DNA from: CF-167 sp963695195 | Lineage (GTDB): Bacteria > Chloroflexota > Limnocylindria > QHBO01 | Length of the DNA: 64,000 bases | Direction: 5' to 3' | NCBI GenBank assembly: GCA_963695195.1 | Contig: CAVOGE010000007.1 | Coordinates: forward strand, 310,001-374,000 | Shown here: piece after piece, positions 45,219 to 53,824 of the stretch | Position numbering within the stretch: position 1 is the stretch's first letter | Layout of the letters: every line of letters begins with the position of its first letter | The notes under the pieces: model-generated | What the model was told of the DNA's origin: nothing | Databases searched by the model: none | What the model saw: the letters and a program-made list of their open reading frames with translations, nothing else | Made by a program: the position numbers and the translations under genes

Positions 45219-45914
45219 TCACCGCTCTGCCCGTTCGGCTAGAGCATGCAGGTCCTTGATCACCAGTGTCTCATGATGAATAACCAAAAGTCCATCCTCG
45301 ACGAGCTGGCTGAGCAGCTTGTTCACGCTCTGGCGGGTGCCGCCGATCATGGCTGCCAGGTCGGACTGGGTGAACGGCCAGTCGAGACGCACCTCGCCTT
45401 CGGCCAGCGGAGCACGGTCGCGAGCAAGACGGACGAGGCGCATGACCAGGCGCCCGGCGAGATCCAGGAAGTGGAGCTCCTCGACGTGCTGGGTAAGACG
45501 ACGGAGCTCAGCCGCCAATCCGGACAGCAGTGCCACGCGCAGTCCACGATCTTCGTCGAGGAGCTGGTGGAACGGAGCGCGAGCCAGGCTCAGCGTCTCG
45601 ACCGCCTCGACCGCGGTGGCGGTCGCCGAGTGCGGCGCCCCGTCGAGGAGCGCCAACTCGCCGAAGAAGTCGCCCGGCTGGAGACTGGCGATGATCGCTT
45701 CGTCCCCTTCGGACGAGGGCAACACGATCTTCACGGCGCCGGATACCACGACGTGGAGCGAATCGCCCGGATCGTCCTTGTGGAAGATGACCTCGTTGCG
45801 CCGGAATCGACGCCGCACCATGGCGCTGGCGATCACGCGCAGCCCCTCCGGTTCGACATGGGCGAACAGGGCGCATCGCTGCAGACTGGCGACCACGAGT
45901 TCGTCGTTCGGCAT
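45219..45914 (-). CDS. Crp/Fnr-family transcriptional regulator
   Basis: A 231-residue regulator: N-terminal cNMP-binding domain (GDSLHVVVSGAVKIV, GDFFGELALLDGAPHSATATAVE), a dimerisation helix, and a C-terminal winged helix with FTQSDLAAMIGGTRQSVNKLLSQL. ATG 45914 aligns with the domain start; GTG 45953 is possible. Cysteines for an Fnr-type cluster are absent, so a cyclic nucleotide is the likelier ligand. It sits between the DTEGH operon and cyclase copy B and may control either (inference). Confidence 0.9.
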   Translation of the reverse strand: MPNDELVVASLQRCALFAHVEPEGLRVIASAMVRRRFRRNEVIFHKDDPGDSLHVVVSGAVKIVLPSSEGDEAIIASLQPGDFFGELALLDGAPHSATATAVEAVETLSLARAPFHQLLDEDRGLRVALLSGLAAELRRLTQHVEELHFLDLAGRLVMRLVRLARDRAPLAEGEVRLDWPFTQSDLAAMIGGTRQSVNKLLSQLVEDGLLVIHHETLVIKDLHALAERAER

Positions 45915-46061
45915 CTTCACCCCGACTGAACCGAGTGTTCTCGGAAGGAGCACGATGCCCCGCCCGTTGGCAGCCTGTCAATCTGGCGGAGCAGGCTCCA
46001 TCGCACCAGGCCTTGATTCCGGGCAGTATGCTTCACAGCCCGCCCGGAGACCAGATCGGCG

Positions 46062-49000
46062 ATGAATTGCGGTAGTTGTGGTGCGCCGAACGAGGCAGGA
46101 CGCAAGTTCTGCCTCCAATGTGGCACGCGCCTGATCGCGGGCTGCCCGACCTGCGGCACCCCCAACACCCCTGGCGCCCGATTCTGCGGCGAGTGCGGAT
46201 CGACCCTGGCTGCGTCCGATGGGGCCGCGCCGGTGAGCGCCGATACGGCAGCGTCGTCTGCAGCCGGCCCGACCTCTGAGCGCCGATTGGTGAGCGTTCT
46301 CTTTGCGGACCTGGTCGGATTCACCGCCATCTCCGAGTCACGCGACGCCGAAGACGTCCGCGAGCTGCTCAACGGCTATTTCGAAACCTGCCGCGAGGTG
46401 GTCGAGCGCTACGGAGGCGCCGTCGAGAAGTTCATCGGCGACGCGGTCATGGCCGTCTGGGGCGCGCCGGTGGCCCGCGAGGACGATGCCGAGCGCGCGG
46501 TGCGCGCCGCCCTTGACCTGGTGGATGCGGTCGTTCGACTCCGCGAGGAGGCCGGCGTACCGGGTCTGGCATTGCGCGCCGGCGTCCTGACCGGCGAGGC
46601 GGCTGTCACACTCGGAGCGACCGGGATGGGCATGGTCGCTGGCGACATGGTCAACACCGCGTCACGGCTCCAGTCGGTGGCCCCCCCGGGCACCGTGCTG
46701 GTCGGGGAGGCAACCCGCCGCGCGGCCTCGGATGCGATCACGTTCGAACCTGCGGGCGAGCAGTTGCTCAAGGGCAAAGAGGCTCCCGTGCCCGCCTTCC
46801 GCGCGCTGCGGGTGGTCGCCAAGCGCGGCGGCGTCGGCCGCAGCGAGCGGCTCGAGCCGCCGTTCGTGGGACGCGACTCGGAACTCCGTCTGATCAAGGA
46901 CTTCTTCCATGCCACCGCCCGCGACCGCGGCGTGCGGCTCGTCTCGGTGATGGGTCAGGCAGGCATCGGCAAGAGCCGACTGGCCTGGGAGTTCCACAAG
47001 TATCTCGACGGCCTGACCGAGCTCGCCTACTGGCACCAGGGCCGTTCTCCCTCGTACGGCGACGGGGTGAGCTTCTGGGCGCTCGGCGAGATGGTGCGCA
47101 TGCGCGCAGGCATCGGTGAAGGCGACGACGCGGAGACGACTCGTGCCCGCCTGTCGGAGACGCTCCACCAGTTCGTGCCTGACGCCGCCGAGCGCCAGTC
47201 GCTCGAGGGTCCGCTCCTCCAGTTGTTGGGCGTCGCCGACGCGCACGGGCGCGAACGCAGCGAGCTGTTCAGCGCGTGGCGGACATTCTTCGAACGGCTG
47301 GCCGAGGCGAAGCACGGTTGTCATGGTCTTCGAGGACCTGCAGTGGGCCGATGAGGGTCTGCTCGACTTCATCGACGAGATGCTGGCCTGGTCCCGCGGT
47401 CGGTCGATCTACATCATCGCCCTGACCCGACCGGAGCTCCTCGACCGGCGGCCGACGTGGGGAGCCGGTCAGCGCTCCTTCACCTCGCTGGGGCTGGAGC
47501 CACTGCACGACGACGAGATGAGCGAGCTCCTGGCCGGCCTCGTGCCCGGTATCCCGGAAGCGGCGGTGCGCGCGATCGTGGCGCGCGCCGAGGGGCTCCC
47601 GCTGTATGCGGTCGAGACGATCCGCATGCTGCTCAACGACGGCCGGATCGAGACCGATGGCGACGCCTATCGTCCGGTGGGCGATCTGACCGAGCTGGCG
47701 GTGCCCGAGTCGCTGCATGCGCTCATCGCGGCCCGGATGGACGCCCTTCAGCCCCGCGAGCGGACGCTCATTCAGGACGCATCGGTCCTTGGTCTGTCGT
47801 TCACGATGGCGGCGCTGACCGCCGTCACGTCAGAGCCGGATGAATTGGAGCCGGTCCTGCGGCACCTCGTGCAGCGCGAGGTGTTGACGATCGACGACGA
47901 CCCGCGCTCACCGGAGCGCGGCCAGTACCGCTTCGTCCAGGGGTTGCTGCGAGAGGTGGCCTACGGAACGCTGGCGCGGCGCGACCGGCGCGACCCGCCA
48001 CCTGGCCGCGGCTCGCTATTTCGAGGCGCCAGGGGGACGACGAGCTGGCGGGGATGCTGGCCCAGCACTACCTCGATGCGTACCGTGCCCAGCCAGAGGG
48101 CGAAGAGGGGGCAGCCGTCGCGGCGCAGGCGCGCATCGCACTCCGCGCCGCCGCGCAGCGAGCGGCCGCCCTGGGATCGCCCCGCCAGGCCCACCGCTAC
48201 CTCACCGACGCATTGGAGGCCGTGACTGATCCGGCGGAAGAGTTGCAGCTGCGGCGTGCGGCCGCCCAGGCGGCAGGGACTGCGGGTCTCTTCGAGGATG
48301 GGGACGCCCACTACATCCGCGGGATCGAGCTTGCCACGCAGCTCGGCGACATGGGTATCAAGCGTCGCGCCATCGCCGGGCGCGCCTCGCTCCTGATCGA
48401 GGGCCACCAGGAGCAGGGCCGCCAGATTCTTGTTGATGCCCTTGGTGAGCCCGGGCTCGAGCCGGCGGACCCCGGCTACGTCGAGCTGGCCGGGGTGCTG
48501 GCGAATTTCGAGATGCGGCTTGGCAACTACGATGAAGCGGTCGCCATCGCGGATCGGGCCCTGCCGGCCATGGAGCTGGCGGGCGACGATGACCTTACGG
48601 TGGATACCCTCATTAGCCGCGGCGTGGCACTCGCAAACCTCGGACGCACGACGGAGGCCACGGTGACCCTGACCGGCGCCAAGGCGCTGGCCGAACGGCG
48701 AGGCATGCTGGGCGCGACACTCCGGGCCGCGATCAACCTGGGGTACGCACTTGAATCTGAGGATCCCGTGCTCGGTTTCCAGGTGTCGAAGGACGGATAT
48801 GAGCGCGCCGCCCGATACGGGATGACCTGGGCGATGCGATACCTGCTTGGCAACTCAGTTGATGGCGCCTTCCAGATCGGCGAGTGGGACTGGGCACTGC
48901 GCGAGCTGACGCAGCAGCTTGGCCAGGAGCTCGAGTTGCGGGAGCGGCTCTGGTTCGAAACTCACGCCCTCCTCTTCCGCGTGCTCCGTGGCGAAGCTGA

Positions 49001-49643
49001 GGAGCCACGCGCCGATGGCGAGCGCATGGCGAGCCTCGCCGCCGCCTTCGACGATGTCCAGTACCACGTGGGGCCGTACGCGCCTCGCATCTACGACCGC
49101 CTGCTGAGTGGCGAGTTGACCGACGGCATTGCGCTCGTCGACGAGGCGCTCAGACTTGGCCTGCACGCCGCCGAACTGGCGCCGATTGGGGCTCTGGCCG
49201 CGACCTGGGCTGGCGACGCCGGCGGCGGCAAGACGGATGCTGGATTCCTACGCCATGGCGCGCCCAGGTCGAAGAACCGATGCGGTGCGAGGCACGATGG
49301 AGGCGGGGATCGCCATGCTCGAGGGGCGTCATGCCGACGCGCGACGCTTGTACGTCGAGGCGCTCGGACGGTGGCAGGACCTGGGCCTTCCGACCTGGCT
49401 GGCGCTCTGCCAGCTCGACATCATCGAGACCGGGGCACTCGAACCCGCGGAGCGGCGACGCGCGGCGGACGAGGCGCGTTCCTTCTTCGAGCGGGTCGGC
49501 GCACGACCCCTGATCGAGCGACTGGATGCCGCGCTGGCTCGCATGCCGGAACTGCCGGGAGCCACGAAGGCCGCGGTCAACCGCGAAACGCCGGTGCCTC
49601 GGCGATCCCAGCGGCTGACCCTTGCGGCCGCCGCTCGACCTAG
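46062..49643 (+). pseudogene. Zinc-ribbon / class III cyclase / AAA / TPR protein (copy B), about five frameshifts
   Basis: A paralogue of the protein at 35.1-38.6 kb. It has zinc ribbons (CGSCG, CLQCG, CPTCG, CGECG), a cyclase domain (FADLVGFT, KFIGDAVMAVWG, VNTASRLQ), an AAA/STAND ATPase (GQAGIGKSR, DLQWADEG) and a TPR-like C-terminus. ATG 46062 is clear. Frame breaks lie near 47311, 47995, 48035, 49225 and just before the end. With the last one corrected, the stop would be TAG 49641-49643, sharing CTAG with the convergent MFS gene. The cyclase domain itself is uninterrupted, so a cAMP-forming protein is likely if the breaks are technical. Confidence 0.82.
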
Positions 49644-50854
49644 CGAATCTCCTCAGGCGGCCGCACGGCACGGAAGGCGCGCAGGACGAGCAGGTCGTAG
49701 ACGATCTTCAGCCCCCCGGCGATGACGAACGGGAGCCCAGCCAGCGGCACCGACTGGACCAGGGGGGTCGCCAGCGACGGTGAGACGGCCGCCCCCAGGC
49801 TGCGGGCAATGCCGGTGACGCCAGCCGCAGCACTTCGCTCGTCAGGATCGACCACGGCCATGGTGTACGACTGGCGCGTCGGCACGTCCATCTGGCTGAT
49901 CGCGAAGCGCGCCAGCAGCACGCCCACCGCCAGCGGCAGGTTCGGCATCAGCGGGACCAGGATGAGCAGCACGTTGGACGGCAGATGGGTGAAGACCATG
50001 GTGTTGATCAGACCGATGCGCGCGGCCAGCCTCGCGGCGGCGAGCGCCGAGAATCCGGCGAGAATGTTCGCGGCGAAGAAGATGGCTCCCAGGGTCGCCG
50101 GGTCGGCGCCGAACCTGACGTGGAACCAGTAGGCGATGACGCTCTGCATCACGAATCCACCGGCAAAGGCGTCCAGGCTGAAGAGCGCCGACAGGCGCAG
50201 AACGATCCCGCGCGACCGATGCAGACCCAGCCTGGTCGCCACCGACACGTCCGGAGCCGCCGGCACCTCGATCGCCCCCGAGAGCCTCGTGAACAGGAGT
50301 GCCAGGACGATCCCGACCAGCGCGTAGCCGAGCACGATGGCGCGGTACGAGTCGACCTGGCCGGCACCGCCGGCCTGCAGGAGCTGGGCGGCCAGCCCCG
50401 CGACCAGCGCGCCACTCGCCGTCGCGAGTGAGCCGACCAGGTTGTACCAGCCGAAGACGCGGGTGCGGTCTCGGCCGGGCACCGTCTGCGACAGCGATGC
50501 CTGCTCGACCGCCAGGAAGGGTCCCACCTCGTTGCCGCTGGGACTGATGACGCCGACGGTGGCCGCCAGCAGCAGCACCCAGAAGTCGCGCGCCAGCACA
50601 AAGACGATCGCCGCCAGGAGCATCAGCAGCGCGCCGGTCAGCAGGATGCGGCGGCGCCCGAGCCGATCCGCGTGCGTGGTCAGCCAGAGGCTGATCGCCG
50701 CATCCCCGAGCAGGGTCAGCGTGAGGATCGCCCCCACTGCCGGCGCGTCCAGGCCGATCTCGACCAGGTAGAGCACCAGCACCACCGAGAGCAGCCCGTA
50801 GCCGAACATCCGCGCGATGCGCGTGGCGAAGAGGAGCCGCGCGTCGCGCGTCAT
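49640..50854 (-). CDS. Major facilitator superfamily transporter
   Basis: A 404-residue protein with twelve membrane helices. The loop between helices 2 and 3 is THADRLGRRRILL, the MFS motif A (DRxGRR). ATG 50854 is selected because the first helix (MFGYGLLSVVLVLYLVEIG) begins just behind it. It resembles drug or metabolite exporters of the DHA type; the substrate is unknown. It overlaps the end of cyclase copy B by the palindrome CTAG. Confidence 0.88.
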   Translation of the reverse strand: MTRDARLLFATRIARMFGYGLLSVVLVLYLVEIGLDAPAVGAILTLTLLGDAAISLWLTTHADRLGRRRILLTGALLMLLAAIVFVLARDFWVLLLAATVGVISPSGNEVGPFLAVEQASLSQTVPGRDRTRVFGWYNLVGSLATASGALVAGLAAQLLQAGGAGQVDSYRAIVLGYALVGIVLALLFTRLSGAIEVPAAPDVSVATRLGLHRSRGIVLRLSALFSLDAFAGGFVMQSVIAYWFHVRFGADPATLGAIFFAANILAGFSALAAARLAARIGLINTMVFTHLPSNVLLILVPLMPNLPLAVGVLLARFAISQMDVPTRQSYTMAVVDPDERSAAAGVTGIARSLGAAVSPSLATPLVQSVPLAGLPFVIAGGLKIVYDLLVLRAFRAVRPPEEIR

Positions 50855-50901
50855 CGAGCGGCGCCCCGGGGCCGTCGTTCGGAGTTCGACACGGCGGACA
50901 G

Positions 50902-50907
50902 TATGCT
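50902..50907 (+). promoter_or_regulatory. Leaderless-type -10 box (TATGCT)
   Basis: TATGCT ends 6 nt before ATG 50914 of the conserved hypothetical gene. Confidence 0.5.
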
Positions 50908-50913
50908 GCGCCG

Positions 50914-51558
50914 ATGGGAGCGCCACCCGCCTCCGACATCGCCATCGCCGACCTCCTGCGCGCCGAGGGCTTTCGCGCTCCGGAATCCCAGGCCGCTGCC
51001 CGTGGCGTGCTGGAAGAGGCCGGCCTCACCAGGCCGGGGAAGCAGCGCATCTCGGCAGAGAAGCTCGACCGTGTGCGCGATGCGATCGGGCTGGCGATCG
51101 CCCGCTCCTGCGGGAGTGCGGCGTGCGAAGCCGTCCTGGGTGACGACGGACGATCGGTCGTCCGGGTCGAGAAGCCTGCCTGCGTGGTGTGCAGCGGCTC
51201 GAACAACCGCCGCGGAGTCCGCCGCATGATCGAGGCGTGTCGCGCGGCCGGCGTGCATCGGGTGCTGGTGGTCGGCGGCCGACCGCCGCTGTGGACCGAG
51301 CTGGAGCGCGAGGCGGCGACGCTCACCTTCAGGTTCGTGGACGGCACCAGCAACCTGCCGAATCAGAACGACGCCTTCCAGCACTGCGCCTGGGCAGATC
51401 TGCTGGTCATCTGGGCGCCGAGCCCGCTGCCCCACAAGGTGAGCGGCCTCTACCGGCCGGAGATGTGCGCCGTTGAGCACCGGGTTACCGTCCATCGCCG
51501 CGGGATCGAGGCCCTGGCGCTGACCGTGGTGGAGCACTTCGCGCCGGATCCGACCTAG
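50914..51558 (+). CDS. Conserved hypothetical protein, possible DUF2325-like fold
   Basis: A 214-residue soluble protein. The N-terminal half (1-85) is helical. The C-terminal half begins CVVCSGSNNRRGVRRMIEAC and continues with HRVLVVGGRPPLWTEL, FVDGTSNLPNQNDAFQHCAWADLLVIW and LPHKVSGLY. Alternating strands with VLVVGG and a late HK are reminiscent of DUF2325, but I am not sure. Four Cys residues could bind metal. Its TAG lies in the CTAG shared with the convergent CoA-transferase. Confidence 0.65.
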   Translation: MGAPPASDIAIADLLRAEGFRAPESQAAARGVLEEAGLTRPGKQRISAEKLDRVRDAIGLAIARSCGSAACEAVLGDDGRSVVRVEKPACVVCSGSNNRRGVRRMIEACRAAGVHRVLVVGGRPPLWTELEREAATLTFRFVDGTSNLPNQNDAFQHCAWADLLVIWAPSPLPHKVSGLYRPEMCAVEHRVTVHRRGIEALALTVVEHFAPDPT

Positions 51559-52749
51559 GCGATCGCCCCTCTCGGCGCGCAGCTCGGCGATCTCGCCGGC
51601 TGCGAGGCCGGCCTCGCGCAGGATCTCATCGGTGTGCTCGCCGAGCCTCGGCGGTGCCAGGCGCAGCGGCAGGCGGCCTGCGTCGAACAGCATGGGGTCG
51701 GGCGCCAGGCGCATACCGTCGCGCTCCTGGACCCACGCCCCGTCGTGTGCCGCATCCATGGCAGCGAGCGCCTCGCTGACCTGATTCACCGGTCCGGCCG
51801 GCACGTCGGTCGCCATGAACGCAGCAAGCAGGTCGTCGCGGCCACGCTCGGCGATCCGCGACGCGAGGAGCGGGAACCAGCTCGTCGCGAGTCGCGAGGC
51901 GCTCAGGGTTGGTCGCGAAGCGCGGATCGGCGGGCAGGTCGAGGACCGTGAGCAGCCGCTCGAACTGCGAGTCGTTGCCGACCGCCAGGACAAGGTGTCC
52001 GTCACGCGCGGCGAAGACCTGGTACGGGACGATATCGGGGTGCGCAATTCCCCAACGGCGCGGCTCTTCGCCGGTCGCGAGGTGGTGGCCGAGCACGTTG
52101 GTGAGCGCCGCCACGCCGGACTCGATCAGGCTCACCGATGCGTGCGTACCGGTCGGCGTGACCCCGCGCTCACGCCCGAGCAGCCCGGCCAGCGCGCCGA
52201 TGGCCGCCTGCAGGCCCGCGGCCAGGTCGAGCAGCGCGACACCCACCTTCATCGGCCAGCCCTGGGGGTCACCGGTGACCGCCATCAGCCCGCTGGTGGC
52301 CTGCGCCACCAGGTCGTAGGCGGGACGCTCGGCCGCGTCGCCACCACCCGGGAAGCCGGCCACGGTGGAGACCACAAGATGTGGGTGCACCGCCCGCAGA
52401 CGATCGGCCGTCGAGGCCCAGGCGCAGCGCCACGGATGGCTGGTAGTTGTGCATCAGCAGGTCGCACTGCGCGGCGAGCCGGTCGAGCAGCGCTCGACCC
52501 GCATCGGTCTTCAGGTTGATCACGATGCTGCGCTTGTTGCGGTTGACCGATGCGAAGTAGGCACTTCGGCCATCAGCTGGGTCGCCCCAGTACGGCGGTC
52601 CCCAGCCGCGTGTCTCGTCGCCGTTGGGCGGTTCGACCTTCCAGATCTCGGCGCCGAGGTCGCCGAGCAGCATGCTGGCGATCGGCCCCGCGTAGACGCG
52701 TGAGCAGTCCAGCACCCGGATCCCGGCGAGCGGCAGTGGGGTCTCCATC
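51555..52749 (-). pseudogene. CaiB/BaiF family III CoA-transferase, three frameshifts
   Basis: ATG 52749 begins METPLPLAGIRVLDCSRVYAGPIASMLL, with DLGAEIWKVEPPNGD and RNKRSIVINLKTDAGRALLDRLAAQCDLLMHNY: unmistakable family III CoA-transferase, including the conserved Asp region near residue 165. The frame breaks near 52411, is readable as VHPHLVVSTVAGFPGG to NPERLATRDELV, breaks again near 51872, and continues to ILREAGLAAGEIAELRAERG. One more indel near 51570 would give a TAG at 51557-51555. Total length about 395 residues, normal for the family. It moves CoA between acyl-CoA and a free acid; the substrate is unknown. Confidence 0.85.
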
Positions 52750-52891
52750 AGCGGGTGAAGCGTAGCCGGGCGATGAACGCCGCGTGCTGGTTCGCCGCCT
52801 GGCCGAGAAACCGGCCCCGATTCGCCGAATCCCTGTCGGTGTGCTCCGATGCCGAACACGCGGCAAACCGCTGCGGCGGCCCTGTGCCGGG
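52750..52891. other. Short gap without a gene
   Basis: It contains a TACGCT box (minus strand) ending 10 nt before ATG 52749, the likely promoter of the CoA-transferase. Nothing else is recognised. Confidence 0.35.
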
Positions 52892-53482
52892 CTAGCCGGT
52901 CCCGAGCAGCAGGTGTCGGCCGGACCGGCGCCGCAGCCGCGCGAGCACGGGCCCGACGATCCTGACGCCGCAGACCTCGCAGCGAGTCCAGCGGCCGTCG
53001 CGCACCAGTCGGACGGTGTGTTCCGGGACCAGCACCCGCACCGGCCGGCGAGCGTGTGCGCGCTCCCGCAGCGCGGCTCGTCGTCCCCGCCACGCGGCAT
53101 CGGCGCCCGGCACGCCCAGGACGCGCGCGTGCCGGAGCGAGCTGGGATAGCGGCCACCCTCGCGGGCGAGGGCTTCTGCGGCGGGTATCCCGTGGCTCTC
53201 GTAGAGGCGAAAGGCCACGCTGTAGAACGCCGCATCGTGGTGGGCGACGCGGCGCCGGCTGCGCCGCGCCCTGGGAGCCACCCAGTGGGCGAGTTCATGC
53301 AACAGCGTCAGGCGCTGATCGACCGGGTCGCTGCCCGACGTGACCGCGACGGTGCCCGCACTCCACCGGGTGACACCCGACGACGCGACCCGCGCAGCTC
53401 GGCGCCAGCGCAGCGACGGCTCGGCGACGCCGGCAGCGGTGCAGACCTCGGCGACCAGCGCGACGGCCCAGTCCGGCGCCAT
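52892..53482 (-). CDS. SprT/DUF45-like zinc metallopeptidase
   Basis: A 196-residue protein with the zinc-peptidase motif HELAHW (about residues 60-65) followed by the third ligand region HHDAAFYSVAFRL. The C-terminus is Arg-rich with a possible zinc knuckle, RCEVCGVRIVG. The pattern resembles SprT/WSS1-like or M48-related minimal peptidases. ATG 53482 overlaps the stop of the upstream 100-residue gene by one base (TGATG), so the two are co-translated. Role in protein or DNA-protein crosslink turnover is speculative. Confidence 0.8.
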   Translation of the reverse strand: MAPDWAVALVAEVCTAAGVAEPSLRWRRAARVASSGVTRWSAGTVAVTSGSDPVDQRLTLLHELAHWVAPRARRSRRRVAHHDAAFYSVAFRLYESHGIPAAEALAREGGRYPSSLRHARVLGVPGADAAWRGRRAALRERAHARRPVRVLVPEHTVRLVRDGRWTRCEVCGVRIVGPVLARLRRRSGRHLLLGTG

Positions 53483-53784
53483 CAGGAGCCCTCTCCGCGG
53501 GCTGTCGCTCCCGGCCGCCGCAGGATCTGACCCAGCTCGACCAGCCAGGCGTCGAGCTCCGGATCGGCATACGTGTAGGCGTCGTAGGTGTAGCCGATCA
53601 TCGCGGGGGCATGGCGCGCGGCATACGCGTCGGGCGTCTCCGACCGATACGGAAAGTGCTCGCGGGCGCGCCGCTCTCGCTCGGCGTCGGCCGGCTCGCG
53701 CCCCTTGGCCGCCAGGCTCGCCTCGTGTCGGGCGCGCCACCGATCGGTCAGCCGGTCCAGGCGGGTGCGGGGTCCATCGGTCAC
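53482..53784 (-). CDS. Small acidic hypothetical protein coupled to the metallopeptidase
   Basis: A 100-residue soluble protein, rich in Arg, Asp and Tyr, with HFPYRSETPDAYAARHAPAMIGYTYDAYTYADPELDAWLVELGQIL. I do not recognise a family. GTG 53784 follows a TACCCT box by 7 nt, and its stop overlaps the start of the peptidase gene, so it may modulate or be a substrate of that enzyme. Confidence 0.65.
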   Translation of the reverse strand: MTDGPRTRLDRLTDRWRARHEASLAAKGREPADAERERRAREHFPYRSETPDAYAARHAPAMIGYTYDAYTYADPELDAWLVELGQILRRPGATARGEGS

Positions 53785-53791
53785 GTCGCTG

Positions 53792-53797
53792 AGGGTA
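53792..53797 (-). promoter_or_regulatory. Leaderless-type -10 box (TACCCT)
   Basis: TACCCT on the minus strand ends 7 nt before GTG 53784. Confidence 0.5.
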
Positions 53798-53824
53798 CCC
53801 GTTCAACGGCCCGACCTGCCGGCG

